Notes under the pieces: generated by a model
What the model saw: the letters and a program-made list of their open reading frames with translations, nothing else
The model's database searches: none
Told to the model about the DNA's origin: nothing
Source of the DNA: Gadus chalcogrammus
Taxonomy: Eukaryota; Chordata; Actinopteri; Gadiformes; Gadidae
Direction: 5' to 3'
Assembly (NCBI RefSeq): GCF_026213295.1
Contig: NC_079419.1
Span: 25,948,111 to 26,012,110, forward strand
Length of the DNA: 64,000 nt
Translations under genes and position numbers: made by a program
Shown here: positions 23,114 through 36,929 of the stretch, in pieces
Numbering within the stretch: position 1 is the first letter of the stretch
Layout: the number at the start of each line of letters is the position of its first letter

Positions 23114-24206
23114 GCATTTCGCTGCTAAAACAACAACTTTGGCTGCTTCTAGGACATTTTGGGTGGATTTTGAACGGTATGTGGGCAGGACGTTTTTTGC
23201 AGGCAGGACCTGGCAACCCTGCGCTGTTGCCCGAGGTGCAAAAATGCTCCGGAACAGATCTGGATCCACCATGGCCAAAATAATTGTCATGAATAGCATG
23301 AATAGATTCATGCATTATCATTCAACTTGAACATGTGTTTTTACAGTATAGCGTGGTGGAGGGATGACGTATGTTGGCCAACCCGGAAGTGAGCGTCGAC
23401 CTGGGTTTCCCTTGACAAAAAACCAACGGGTTTTCCCATTGGATTTTGGATTATTGCAGAACAATTAGCATCTTTGAAGCACCTCCACAAAAACTGAAAA
23501 TAAATAAATAAATAAAAATAACTGTGCTCCAAAGAACGAAATGTAAACCAATGCATTCTGAATGGGAGTGTTTCTCAGATTTTTCCATGCTACACAGAAC
23601 GAAATGTAAACCCATGCAAATAAAGACTTCATGGTCATAATAATTTAAATATCATTATTCTCCTCAGTGTGTAGGGTGGTATTCTATTTTTTTCAACGGG
23701 GTTGCATCCAGTCACTTGACCGTCATGGTTGCTATGGTGGTTGCTATCGACAAGCCCCTCTAATCCTTACATGGCTCTAAAAACCACGCGGCAAAGGAGC
23801 TGCCGTCCATTGTGTTGTTTTTGTCGTAAACTAGGGTCCGATGGTTAAAAAATAGACAGATATTCCAAGGTATCCTTAAAAGGCAGCTTGGATGTTTTTA
23901 TTTTCTGCAGTTTAGACTTCTTCTATAACCTATTTTTGAAAGCAAAACACCAAGCTCAATGAATTAACGAGGCAGGGTTATTTGAAACAATTTATTAAAT
24001 ATATATTTGTGAGAGGTCATTCCTTCTCCTGAGTTTGCTTCCTATTCATGTCTAGTGTACAACCCTACTGTCCACAAGCATCACCCCCCCCTCCCCATAT
24101 GGATTTGGAGAATTGTTGCCACGTCCCAGTGGTGGAGGTATCATATATATGAAAGAGGGCATTCAATTATACTACAATGATCAATTAGGAGGCCGAAGCC
24201 CTAAAG

Positions 24207-24274
24207 CAGGGATGGGGAACTGGCGGCCCGCGGCCCGCATGCCCACTCAGCCTGCACATAATTATAAAAAAAAA

Positions 24275-24315
<41 letters not shown>

Positions 24316-25072
24316 TGATCGAGTTACAAAAAAACTCGTTCAAGAAAGACGAGAAGAATTCATAGAATTCAAAGGCAAACCCATGCGTCTAGTTTGCTTA
24401 GAAGCGATATCAGTCATTAAAGATATCCACTTAAGTCGCCACTACAACTACTACAACTGCTTGTTGGGTTTGAGTTCATTGAGTTGTTGCACTTAATGTT
24501 GGGCCACTGTTTTTCAGTTTTTTGACTTCATTGAATGATGATGTATGTGAGCCCTTTGCACTGATAAAAATACTGACCATTCATGTGGCTGTTTGAGCAT
24601 GGAAAACATGAAATTAATGTATGTTGGTTCAATTAACATACCGTACATAGGTTATGATTCTGGACGATTTTTTAGGTAGTGGCCATCGCCAAAATGCACC
24701 AGAATACAGGAAATCATCTACCAAATTCAAAATTATGTAGCTTCTCTCAGCTCACGTATAGTTGAAGTGTGCAGTCATGTGGCCCTCCGATGGTTATGAT
24801 AAAAAATGTGGCCCTCTTTATCATGAAAGTTGCCCATCCCTGGAGTAGCATCATCATCACTGCCAGCTGACATCAGACGCCTTGCTAGAGAAAAACAGTT
24901 CCAGCCATCACATTAGGTGAGTCTAGAAATGCAGCAAACATGAGGCTTAGTAACACAGCAGTTTTTTTGTCTTTTTTTTCATCTTTAGTTATGTGTTCAT
25001 GATGGTATGGCCCTCTGAGGACTTTGGAAAAATTGAAATGGCCCTTGATGTGAAAAAGGTTCCCCACCCCTG
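24207..25072 (+). mobile_element. hAT element with 8-bp target duplication CCCTAAAG
   Basis: The left end is CAGGGATGGGGAACTGG and the right end GGTTCCCCACCCCTG. CCCTAAAG is present outside both ends (24199-24206 and 25073-25080). A second, internal end-like sequence GTTGCCCATCCCTG lies near 24828, suggesting a composite. The segment 24310-24440 encodes a BED-finger-like relic (KPMRLVCLEAISVIKDIHLS). Confidence 0.8.
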
Positions 25073-25433
25073 CCCTAAAGGAAGTGATGCAATAGGTGAC
25101 TGCAGGTCGACAACATTTAAGTAAGCTGTACTTTGAGGTCTCTTATATATCAAAGGGGGTCTCAAAGGACGCATACGCTTCAACCTGTGGCTCCAGCCCT
25201 ACAGGAAATGACTCAGCAAGTGCTCCATCTCGTTGCACCTGCACCCAGCGGCTCGCTTGCAAGATTTTGGCCTGAAGTTCTTCCCAGACCTACACCGTAG
25301 CCATCCAACCTGCATATCTGAGAATCAGGCCTCTCTTTAATAATGACAAAAAGTTATGAGCGAAATACACATTAACTTTTGTCTCATAAGCTGCGTGGTG
25401 CCGGCTCCTTTTGACCTTTTGACCCCAGACTTC

Positions 25434-26068
25434 TGGGGGAATAGCTGAATCAATTCATTAATCAATCAGAAGCATGTAAATATCTTCCCGGTGGGGTAAG
25501 AGGGTGAACAAGGTGTCCTTCAACATCTACGCTTCCAGGCGATTGCAACGGTGCCACACATGAGCATATTCGGACATGTTTAATGGTAGCAATTAATGGT
25601 CGAAATTGGAGGCCTTAATCAATAATGAGCAGCTATTGATTTGCTTCCCGATAGAAATTTGTGACAAATGACATGTTATTTAGCATCTACACGTTGAGCT
25701 GAGTCCAATGACACCCAGCATGCCCGTCTAGCAAATGGTAACATTTATTTTAAATGGTACACCTAGGTCTAGGACATGATCTCGGGTTAGCAAGAGGGCG
25801 AGCTTGATCTCATTGGACTCAGCTTAACGTGTAGATGCTAAATAACATGTAATTTGTCAAAAATCTCCATCGGGAAGCAAATCTATAGCTGGTCATTATT
25901 GATAAAGGCCTCCAAAATCGACAGCTAATTACTACCCCGAAACATATTAAAATATGATCATGTGTGGCACTGTTGCAATCGCCTCGAAACGTAGATGTCA
26001 AAGGACACCTTGTTTGCCCCGTTACGCCACCGGGAAGATATTTTCATACTTCTAATGGATTGATTCAT
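25434..26068. repeat. Palindromic module D inside foldback 3
   Basis: The two halves are diverged inverted copies around about 25750. For example, TTAGCATCTACACGTTGAGC at about 25680 pairs with GCTTAACGTGTAGATGCTAA at about 25823. The same module, also palindromic, occurs at about 50120-50760 and 52480-53100. Confidence 0.75.
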
Positions 26069-27450
26069 ATTTTAAGGTTCTCGGAGTGAGACTTTAAGCG
26101 GCTGCAGCAGAAGTGTTGAGACGAAAGATGATATCAAGACATTTATAGAATATTCCCATTCACATTATGATTCTTCGTCATAACATCCGACCAAACATCC
26201 TTTACAGTCACCGAGCGAGGATTATGAAAGTCCAGGCCCCCCCTTCCTGCACTCGGGGTCCGACTGGGCCAAGTTTCGGTGCGGGGGTCCCAGTTAGGCC
26301 TTAGAATAAGGTATTCCAATTTCAGGGCGGTAGGACGTTCCTATCTCAAAAACTGTTTTTCCACCACATTCTGAACCATTTGGTCTTGCAGGTAACACTT
26401 CTGAGGGGCTTTGTCCAAATGACACTCCATTTGGGAAAACTTTTTTCCTCTAAGGGCTAAAACTCCAAATCTGGGATATGTTGTTCTCGGGGCCCCGGGA
26501 AATGTGTGTAAACATTTTAGCCTCCCTAGCTATCTCGAAAAGGCCGGAAAAGGGGCGTGACCTCCAACAGTACAGTAAATGTACATAAGACAGAGGTTTT
26601 TTTCTAGTCCCCATTTTTTGTGGGATGGAGGTGTCCATTTTCCGGCTCAAGGTGTGTAGACACAGCTGGCCTGTGACCACGTTTTTGAAGTCTGGGGTCA
26701 AAAGGTCAAAAGGAGCCGGCACCACGCCGCTTATGAGATAACAAAAAGTTAATGTGTATTTCTCTCGTAACTTTTTGTCATTATTAAAGAGAAGCCTGAT
26801 TCTCAGAGATGCGTGTTGGATGGCTAGGGTGGTGTCTATAGGTCAAGTGACTGGATGCAACCCCGTTGAAAAAAATAGAATACCACCCTACACACTGAGG
26901 AGAATAATGATATTTAAATTATTATGACCATGAAGTCTTTATTTGCATGGGTTTACATTTCGTTCTGTGTAGCATGGAAAAATCTGAGAAACACTCCCAT
27001 TCAGAATGCATTGGTTTACATTTCGTTCTTTGGAGCACAGTTATTTTTATTTATTTATTTATTTTCAGTTTTTGTGGAGGTGCTTCAAAGATGCTAATTT
27101 TTCTGCAATAATCCAAAATCCAATGGAAAAACCCGTTGGCTTTTTGTCAAGGGAAACCCAGGTCGACGCTCACTTCCGGGTTGGCCAACATACGTCATCC
27201 CTCCACCACGCTATACTGTAAAAACACATGTTCAAGTTGAATGATAATGCATGAATCTATTCATGCTTATCATGACAATTATTTTGGCCATGGTGGATCC
27301 AGATCTATTCCGGAGCATTTCTGCACCTCGGGCAACAGCGCAGGGCTGCCAGGTCCTGCCTGCAAAAAACGTCCTGCCCACATACCGTTCAAAATCCACC
27401 CAAAATGTCCTAGAAGCAGCCCAAGTTGTTGTTTTAGCAGCGAAATGCAT

Positions 27451-27600
<150 letters not shown>

Positions 27601-28426
27601 CTTAGCACGCTATTTTATGTTGAAATGCGACGTAATCCAGTGTTCACGAAAACGTAAACTGTCAACGTATGCTTTTGGCGACTGGGTTGGCTCTCAGATA
27701 AACGTGTTTCTAACAAGATGATATTGTTGCGTCACAGGGTTTGGGAGGAAAGGGCGGGCCTTCTGAGAGGGGGTTCCGGGGGTTTCCTTCCGGCCGGGAG
27801 TTTTGGTTGTTGTAGTTTTCCGGTGGAGCTGTGCCTGCCTGTCCGATTGTGGAATCCAATAAACCTGCTATCAAGCTTACTTCGCTCAATACCTCGCCTG
27901 TGGTTATTACGATATCATTAAAAGTTACATAAAGTAACGGTTTAATAACAAAAACGCAGGAAACACGTGAGCTGCTAGTTTAGCGAAAGCAGCGTCCCTA
28001 GCAACCTGACGTAGTTGAAACATGCGAGCGAGCCGATTAAATCTTCCTAATAACTATAAAAACTAAAGATCAGACACAATCACTGACTGAAGATTATGCA
28101 AGTAAAAAATTATATTTCTCGCTAGAAATGTTATTAGAAACACGTTTAACGGTGAATCGATCCTAAAATATTGCATTTCCCATTCAGATAATAAAGATTA
28201 ATAAAGATCATACACATTCACTGACTGAAGATTATGCAAGGAAAATGTACATTTCTCGCTAGAAATGTCATTAGAAACGTTTAATGGTGTATCTGTCCTA
28301 AAATATTGCATTTCCCATTCAGATAATAACGATTAATATGGCTACGTAACAATTTCACCAAATGCTAGGAGAACGTATCGCCCCCTGTTGGTGCTATTCC
28401 CCCATTCATTTCGAATGGAGAAGGAC

Positions 28427-28476
28427 GCGTGTTCAGGGTGACGCTTTGGTCAGGCAAAGCGTGACCCTGAACACGC
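28427..28476. repeat. 22-bp hairpin with 6-nt loop
   Basis: GCGTGTTCAGGGTGACGCTTTG at 28427-28448 pairs with its near-complement at 28455-28476, with one mismatch. It lies between the arm of foldback 3 and the outer inverted end. Confidence 0.8.
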
Positions 28477-28690
28477 CTTGCGATGTGGACAGACGTATCT
28501 ATTTTACGCCTTGTCGTGATACCGGGAGAGGGTTAGCTAGGCGCGTTCCGAGCAACCACGAGCGTCCACGAGCGGCCCCGAGACTTCAGAATGTCGTTAT
28601 TTGCATGACCGCTAGAGGCGCTACATTTTGATACGCTCCAGTGGGTCGTAATCTGGGGCGGTACAAACGACCTATGCGGTCTTATTTTCT

Positions 28691-29210
28691 AGGAGGACAG
28701 GCTGGACACCGAACACCCATGTGTAGCAACACTCGTTCCCCACCAGGGGGCAGCAGCAGACAGGTCCAAAAAAAGGTTCTCCATTAACTGAATGGTTCAC
28801 CATCTTTGAAGGAATTTACGTCATTGTCGAAACGAATTGGCTTCGCTGTATGTTTGGAAAGTGGTGTAATTTAAAGCTCTGTTTCTTTCTTTCATCAAAA
28901 TCTTACACACTATGGGTTGAATGTATGCAAATGACACAATTTTTAAAGAAAAAAAAAAGTTTTACACTTTATATGGAAATGCAATTCACAGTTGCACTAA
29001 AAAGCTGTTTAACTAAATTAATTAGCACAATTAGCACAAATTAGTACTCCAATTACTCTGACCCATTTTACAGTTCATTATCAGCTAATTGATATTCATC
29101 TAGTAAATATGTATTACAGTTCATAGGCTAACTCCCTTTCTCTCTTCATCCCAGGACATAATGCATCGCTCATAGAGAGAGTCTGTGATCAATGGGTGTT
29201 ATCTTCAGTA
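28691..29210. other. no gene recognised
   Basis: AT-rich intergenic sequence. No ends, motifs or coding frames that could be supported. Confidence 0.4.
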
Positions 29211-29471
29211 GTTTAGTCCAGTGTCTCTCAACAGGCGTGCCGCCTGGCATCCTTAGGGGTGCCGCAGAAACGTGGCTGACATTAGGCTAATATATTGAAA
29301 TTGTAATAAATTAATGCATAATTTTGGAATCCTTCTTTTAGCGATAGCATAGTTACGGTAAGTAAATCGAGGCACATATCAGAGAAGATAGTTCGGATAG
29401 GAAGGTTGACGTAAAGACAGGTAAGAGCTTCCGAACCGCCGAGCTGCTTTGAAGGCGGCATTATTTACAGT

Positions 29472-32400
29472 GTGCGATATCAGATGAGTTGTCATAGCGT
29501 TGTGCAGCGTTTATTACCCAGAAACATTGACAGGTTTTTGAAAAGAAAACCTCCACAGTCTGATACATCTGAATCTAAGCCCTTAACATCGTCATCGTCT
29601 GGTCGGTCAGTGAAGGAGGTAGACACCACCAGCAAGATGAAGAAACGACAGTATGATGACGATTACCTCATGTTTGGATTCATCTTCACTGGAGAGCTGT
29701 CATGTCCTCTCCCCCTGTGCCTGTTATGTGGTATGAAATTTTCCAACCATGCTATGGTACCAAGCAAGTTCAAAAGACATCTGACAACAAATCACCCATC
29801 AGATGCCAACCAAATTAGGGAATACTTTTTTCGTTTGAAAAGTGAACACAGCTGACAGGAGCAGGTGATGTTCAAGTGTGCACAAGTCTCAAAAAATGCA
29901 CTGGAGGCTAGCTACCTGGTAGCCAAAATAAATAATAGCTAAGGCTAAAAAGCCTCACACCATTGCCAAATCAGTAATAATGCCAGCCTGCACTGCTATT
30001 GTAAACAAAATAATAGGCCCACAAGCAGCTAAAGAGATCGCAAAGGTAACACTTTCGAACTCTACCATTGGAAGGCGTATAGATGACATGTCGGCAGACA
30101 TAGAAGACGTGGTCTTAGAGAAAATAAGGCTATGTGGGAAATTCTCTCTGCAAGTTGATGAGTCAACAGACATGAGTGGTCACGCACAACTTTTGGGATT
30201 TGTGAGATTTATTGATGGAGGCAAAATTCATGAGAAAGTGCCGCACAAAACAACGGGAGAGGAAATATACTGTGTAACAACAGAGTACCTTGAACAGGGA
30301 GGTCAAAGTTGGAAAAATTGTATCAGTGTATGCACCGATGGCGCTGCTGCGATGACCGGCAATGTCAAAGGTTTCATCAGCAGGATCAGAAAGCAAACCA
30401 AAATGTTCGCACAATGCATTGTTTCCTTCACCGGGAGGCACTGGTTGCCAAGACTTTACCCAAAGATCTTTCAGGTGTACTGGACCGGGCAGTGGACATA
30501 GTTAATTTTAAAAAGGCGCGACCTTGAAAGTCCTGTCTTTTTCCATTCTATGCGATGAAATGAGAGCCGAGCATCAGAGCTTGTTGCTGTATACCTGGCC
30601 GATATATTTAAGCACCTCAATGAACAAATTTCTAAAATGCAAGGTCAAGAGGGAATTCTACTAAACTCATCCGACAAATTGCAAGTCTAAACTCAATCTC
30701 TGGCGCTCTTGTGTGATACAGGGGAGGGTTGAGATGTTTCCCCTGTACAGTGCACATTCAAACAGCAAAAAACATTCTGGCCTTATCTCTCAGCATCTGC
30801 AAACCCTTGATGAGAGATTTAATAAGTATTTTCCAGCTGAGACCTTTTCTGGTTTTGACTGGGTCCTTGACCCTTGGAATTTGTGCGCTTTGGAGAGCGC
30901 AGCCGACCTACCAATGCAGGCACAGGAGCAACTGGCAGAGATAAAAGAAGATCGTACATTAAAGGTCCCATGACATGAAAATCTCACTTTGGGAGGTTTT
31001 CTAACATAAATATGAGTTCCCCTAGCCTGCCTATGGTCCCCCAGTGGCTAAAACTTGCGTTTGGTGTAAAACTAGCACTAGCTGTTCTGCTCGCCTTTGA
31101 AAAAACGGAGGCTCAAGCGCGCTGATTTGGAATGTCTGTGCTCATGACGTCATCAGGAATCTCAGCTCCTCCCCTTACTCTGCCTGGCCCGCCCAGAGAC
31201 GTTGGCCCGCCATTGAGACTCGACCGTGCGAGCGCCACATGTGTGTGTGTGAATACACACACTGTAACGCAAGTGTTTCTTGTCGGTTCTTTGACGTGTC
31301 TTGTATTTCCACAACGAGACTGTCGTGGGGGTTATCTGAGCCATGGTTGAGAAGGAATTGGGGGAAAGGAACTTTGGTTTGACTCGCTGAAGTACATGAA
31401 CTGCGACATGCTGCCGGTTGCCGCGAGGCACCATCGCCCTGCAGCGGGCAGCCGGCAGCAGGCAGCGCGCGGTTCAGTCGACTTCAGGTTGATGTGAAAG
31501 TGGAAGAACCAGAGACGTCGCAGAACCCGACAAAGTCGTTTGTGATTTATAATATCGTCTGGAGGCGCACACAATATGTTATATGATATAGATATCTATG
31601 TATTATATGATATTATTTAGATATAGAGCTCCAGGACTGTAACGCAAGTGTTGTACACTTCCTTGTTATTTGGATAACCGTTCTGCTGTTGGTGTGATGG
31701 CGCATAACGCGTCGGACTCTCGTCTCTGGTATTTCTACAACGAGACTCGTATTGGGGGTTATCTCAGCCAAGGTTGAGAATGAATTGGGGGGAAGGAACT
31801 TTGGCTTTGACTCCCTCAAGACCATGAACCACGACAAGGAGGAGAAAGGGATCTTTGCTAACCCGCTTATGCACCTCCGCCTCCGGCGGTGGTCCCTCAG
31901 CGGGGCTCAAGCGGGAGACATTCGCCGCCAACAATCCCTTTCTTCTCCATGTCGTGGTTCATGTTCTTGAGGGAGTCAAAGCCAAAGTTCCTTCCCCCCA
32001 ATTCATTCATTCGTGTTATGCGCCATCACACCAACAGCAGAACGGTTATCCAAATAACAAGGAAGTGTACAACACTTGCGTTACAGTCCTGGAGCTCTAT
32101 ATCTAAATAATATCATATAATACATAGATATCTACATCATATAACATATTGTGTGCGCCTCCAGATGATATTATGAATCACAAACGACTTTGTCGGGTTC
32201 TGCGACGTCTCTGGTTCTTCCACTTTCACATCAACCTGAAGTCGACTGAACCGCGCGCTGCCGGCTGCCCGCTGCCGGGCGATGGTGCCTCGCGGCAACC
32301 GGCGGCATGTCGCAGTTCATGTACTTCAGCGAGTCAAACCAAAGTTCCTTTCCCCCAATTCCTTCTCAACCATGGCTCAGATAACCCCCACGACAGTCTC

Positions 32401-33136
32401 GTTGTGGAAATACAAGACACGTCAAAGAACCGACAAGAAACACTTGCGTTACAGTGTGTGTATTCACATTGATGTGGACGTTGAAGAACCAGGAACGTCG
32501 GAGAACCCACGCGGTCGTTTGAGATTCATATATCGGCTCACACAGCTTTTGGCCGTGATAATATATATTATATGATATAGATATCTGTGTAGGCTATATG
32601 ATAATATTTAGATATAGAGCTCCAGGACTCCCGTGTGTTCTAGAATATTTACAGAACACGGCTAAAGGGTGTGCGCCTCGCCATTGCGATACATCCACTG
32701 TAAACAGAGCGCATGGTGGCTGCAAGCTGCTCAGGGCCACACCCCCACCCTCCTCCTTGACACGCCCACCGAAACAGCGCATTTGGGGGAAGCTCAATGT
32801 GCGACTGGCTCGGAGTGGCTGTAACTCTGCACCACGGCTGAATTTAGGGAACGTCTTTGAATACTGTGTTAGTTGCCCACTAATACCTATATTAAAGAAT
32901 ACATAAAATAGCATGTAATGGGACCTTTAAGGATATAATTTGAAGATATGACATTTGATACATTTTGGATATCATTGGAAAAGGAATACCCGATAGTGTC
33001 AAGTAGCGCCGTCGACATACTGTTACCCTTTTCCACTACAGATTTGTGTGAACTGAGCTTTTCGAGCTTAACCTGCATCAAGAACAAGTTGAGCGGTTGT
33101 GTGCATCCTCCCATGCCCAAATCTCTCACTGAGTAA
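29472..33136 (+). pseudogene. hAT transposase, ZBED5/SCAND3-like, broken
   Basis: The N-terminal part (29472-29855) has a BED zinc finger with CLLCGMKFSN and KFKRHLTTNHP. The catalytic part (about 29980-30530) includes FSLQVDESTDMSGHAQLL, where Asp is expected in the triad, then ISVCTDGAAAMTGNVKGF and HCFLHREALVAKTLPKDL. A region at 30713-30973 has FPLYSAHSNSKKH and FNKYFPAETFSGFDWVLDP. The dimerisation end lies after the insertion (32948-33136): DTFWISLEKEYPIVSSSAVD and LPFSTTDLCELSFSSLTCIK. Several stops and frame changes separate the blocks, so it is inactive. Confidence 0.8.
30963..32926. mobile_element. TTAA-target element (Kolobok-like?) with internal palindrome
   Basis: The ends AGGTCCCATGACATG and GCATGTAATGGGACCT are inverted repeats, with TTAA outside each (30959-30962, 32927-32930). 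It is inserted between two coding blocks of the hAT transposase. Most of the interior is a palindrome with arms of about 0.6 kb (about 31252-31855 and 31925-32465); the right arm lacks about 75 bp present in the left. There is no transposase. TTAA targets occur in Kolobok and piggyBac; the ends look more like Kolobok-type, but this is unproven. Confidence 0.7.
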
Positions 33137-33152
33137 GTCACATTTACGCCCT

Positions 33153-33307
<155 letters not shown>

Positions 33308-33854
33308 AGAGTAAAGGGCTACATGCATCATGCATTGTTATTCGTCAGAGACAGTGTGCGTATGTATTCTAATGATAATCAACGTTAAGACAAATATATA
33401 TATAATGAGCCTTGAGATTTTTCATTTGTGCAAAGGGTGCCGTGGAAAAAAGGTTGAGAAACACAGGTTTAGGCCCAATCCCGTTTCTTTGCTCACTGTC
33501 TCAACCCTACATCTCAACCCTAACCCTAACCCTTACCCTCATAGCTCATGCTCATTGATACCCCTAACCGATCCCCTACCAAATGGGACAACCCTACCCC
33601 GTGACGTCATCATGGCCTCCCCATGCCCCCTAGCAGATAACCAGACCCCTGGTAATGTTACAAGAGACAGACTGGCTGCCATTGTCTCGGGCAACGAGCA
33701 AGACCCATTGTAAAGATGTTCAACCTGAAATTGTATTTATATTTTGTAATTGGCATGTTTAAATAAAGTATTAAAAAAAAAAGTAATACTATTTGTCCCT
33801 CGTAATATACCTTTATTTTGAATGTCACTGAGCTATATGTTAAAGGTGGTATTA

Positions 33855-34437
33855 GGGTGCACTCACACTAGGCCATCTGGCCGTGGCCGTTGGCCGTTTT
33901 CACACCTAACCGTGCTCAAATGGCCCCATTGTTTCTCTGGCCTGCACTCACACTAGGCCATCTGGCCGTGGCCGTTGGCCGTCGCAGCTGTGGCCTGGCC
34001 ACGGTAGGCTCTTGTACATACGTCATCACGTCGTAACACGTCATCACCAAGCGTCCGCTGCATGGACCATAATAAAGTCTGCCGCCAGTCAGAGTTTTAA
34101 CCACAATGGACAACAACACAGAGAACACACCAACAGTTGAACCGCTTGACGCGATGTTTACCGTTTAATGGGAAAGAAGGCTCGTCGCCTTTATTATGTC
34201 CGTGGTCGTCGCATTGACTATACGTCATCCAGCTCAGGTTGCGTAGCCATGCGTGTGCGCGTGTCGGCTCATTAGCATCTGTACCGTAGCGGCCCGTGCC
34301 GTAGCAGCACACCTGTCCCAAGTGGCCAAATTGGCCCGGCCTGGCCAGACTGGCCACACTCACACTGGCAGATTTGAGCACGGTTAGGTGCTAAAACGGC
34401 CACGGCCACGGCCAGATAACCTAGTGTGAGTGCACCC
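33855..34437. mobile_element. 583-bp Harbinger-like MITE with TTA target duplication
   Basis: The left end GGGTGCACTCACACTAGG pairs with the right end CCTAGTGTGAGTGCACCC; longer subterminal similarity includes GGCCGTGGCC and CACCTAACCGTGCTCAAA. TTA lies outside both ends (33852-33854, 34438-34440). The left subterminal block is duplicated at 33942-33990. No transposase frame was recognised. Confidence 0.8.
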
Positions 34438-34619
34438 TTAGATAATAATCGGTTATGAACAAGAACACTTTAGAAGAAACACTTTATTTAAATAAGAAAC
34501 ACTGAACCACACATCTAAAAATACACACACACGCATCTAAAAATACACACACACGCACACCTAAAAATACACACACACACACACACACACTCTCTCTCAG
34601 CTTTTGAGAGAATGGTGGA

Positions 34620-34827
34620 GAATCACATCTTCTCCACCATTCCGCCAACTTTGCCTCGCTCTCCTCATGCCTCGCCTGCTCCCTGGCACTCTCCTCTTGG
34701 AAGGGGTGTCTAGGGTGGTGGAAGAGGTGCCTGGGGTGGAGGAGCATGAGGGAGAGTTGGGGGGGGGCTGGTGGCAGTGAACTCAACGAAGTCCTGAAAG
34801 AAAACGAATAAGAAGGAATTAGGAATT
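34620..34827 (-). pseudogene. possible last exon of a Myb/SANT-type transposon protein
   Basis: On the - strand, after a TTTTCTTTCAG acceptor near 34795, a frame reads DFVEFTATSPPPTLPHAPPP and stops. In another frame EESAREQARHEESEAKLAEW continues. A charged helix after a Pro-rich linker resembles the tail of the second protein of Harbinger transposons. This is weak evidence, and the exon is either frameshifted or spurious. Confidence 0.25.
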
Positions 34828-34917
34828 ATATGCCAGAACTGGTTGATATGGCCATATGTTATGTACAATATATAATAGCTATGTACACAATATAGTACTG
34901 CCAAAAAATACATTGAT

Positions 34918-35060
34918 TAATCATGTAATATTACTAATATAATAATATATTAGTATATATAATAATACTTATAGAATATTACTAATATAATATAATATAT
35001 TAGTATATATAATATTACTTACAGAATATTACTAATATAATATAATATATTAGTATAAAG
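34918..35060. repeat. AT-rich tandem repeat
   Basis: ATTACTAATATAATA and TATTAGTATATATAATA blocks repeat three times with a unit of about 55 bp. Confidence 0.75.
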
Positions 35061-35154
35061 CTTATTTTTAACCTGGAGTCACTAGAACATGGAAGATCTG
35101 GATATCATACGACTTGATATGCAGCCCGGTCTGCAGCCCAGCCGAGAACCGGGG

Positions 35155-35272
35155 CGGCCCGCGAAAGTCGGCCGCAGACTTTCACGATCTTCCGCGAAAG
35201 TCGGCCGCAGACTTTCGCGATCTTCCGAGAGTCCGCGGCCGGGCTTCGAAGCCCGCGGCCGGGCTGCAGAGT
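35155..35272. repeat. GC-rich tandem hairpin repeat
   Basis: CGCGAAAGTCGGCCGCAGAC occurs twice about 33 bp apart, and each unit folds on itself (GCGAAAGTC with GACTTTCGC). CGCGGCCGGGCTTCGAAGCC follows, also self-complementary. The block is flanked by matching CTGCAG-containing ends and stands out sharply from the AT-rich surroundings. Confidence 0.75.
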
Positions 35273-35730
35273 ATAATTAATAAAATAATTCCTATTCAAT
35301 TACAGAGAAAACACTTACATTTGTGTTTTTCCAATCCTGTCGCATCTTTTCGCCCTCCATCTTGTCTAGGATATTTCTTGATTTTCCGTTTTCTCGCAAG
35401 GTATTGTGGGAGCAAGTCAGAACTGAAGCGCTTTGAGTGTGCCCATCGAAAATCTCAATTTTGAGGGGATGTTAGCCCTCCCCCTACCCCTTAAGCTACC
35501 TTTAAACTGGTATTGGGACATGGCTCCACGGCGCGTGAACGCGCAACAGCGAGGGTTAGGGCTGAGATTTTGAAGCGAGCCAAGTAATGGGTTTCAACCT
35601 TAGTCTACTTCCTTCACCCTTGTACATAAAAAAGCAGACCCATAATTAGTATCATGAGCAACAGTTGTGTTGGTCCTACGATGACATCTCTGTCACCTTC
35701 TCACAGTGTTGAAGAGTGAGGAGAGAAGGA

Positions 35731-35859
<129 letters not shown>

Positions 35860-36148
35860 TAGGTGCATTCATTGGTATATTTCATGTAATTTTTTACTTC
35901 CTAAATAAATAAAAGCATGTGGACTTATAGTCATTATGGTCACCTTGTTTTAAGTTTTGTATACTTGATATTAGTATAGACTGTAGACTTGAGACCTGAA
36001 AGCATGATGCAAGACACAAGAACAAAGAAATGCCTCATTAGATTTGATTCAAACTCTCTAGCCTCCATCGGGGTAGATTGGTGGTTGCCTTGGTGGCACA
36101 TTTCCTTTGTTTCTGAAGTTGATATAGTTCTGTTCTGCTGTTTTTCAG

Positions 36149-36276
36149 TTCAAGGGAATGCGAATAGAGGATACATTACCATCCCTTTACAGTGGAAGAA
36201 GGACCACTCCCCTCTGCCGGGATTGAGACGAGCTGGAGATCAGGCCACAGATGAAGATCACGTCTTGCATTATTGA
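36149..36276 (+). other. candidate terminal exon, unassigned
   Basis: A TTTTTCAG acceptor at 36141-36148 is followed by an open frame to a stop at 36274-36276 (PLPGLRRAGDQATDEDHVLH), and AATAAA follows at about 36427. No homologue was recognised and no upstream exon could be placed, so this may be chance. Confidence 0.2.
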
Positions 36277-36929
36277 TGCTCGAAGCTCTCATTCAGCCAG
36301 CATCTGACCAAGACCGCATATAATATACTGTACATATATATGTGTATGTGTGTATATATAGGTATAGTATTCTCCTGTCTTCTGGTTTCATACCGCATAT
36401 ATTTTTAATCATTGATCTTTCTTAAAAATAAAATATTTATTCCAGAAGACCTTTGAGTGGGGACTGTGAAATTTCACCAACCAAAAGCAATCCGATTTGC
36501 GTGGTGGAATCTCCATGGTTACCTTCTGATTGACCTACTAGACAGGTCAATCAATGCTAACAATAAAGTGGTTGACTTTATCCGAAGACATTGACTTGTT
36601 TTCAATCCGATTAAGGATTGAGAGTCCAGATGGTCAGCAGATATGGTCTTCAGTAGAGATCGTCAATTAACTTGACCCTGAGATCGTCTGCATAGAAAAG
36701 TGTTTCCATACCTTTTTTGTCTCATGTTCCCCCACAGCTCCATCACTACAGATCCAGTACTGATGACCTAGGCATTGTAAATGGAAGAAGTTGCCCTCTA
36801 TTTTCGCTCCAATAACTCATCACCAATAAATATGCATTATATTTAAGGAAATAAACAAATGTTCATATTTTAGGGCAATTTTTTTTAACTACAAAACTAA
36901 AATCGAATATATACAGCTGGTTAGGAATC

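Noticed and set aside
31752..32110. Pairs of similar 70-80 codon proteins on opposite strands
   Set aside because: They arise because the two arms of a palindrome encode the same sequence; no start context or homologue.
33510..33540. Interstitial telomere
   Set aside because: Only two to three CCCTAA units occur, too few to support.
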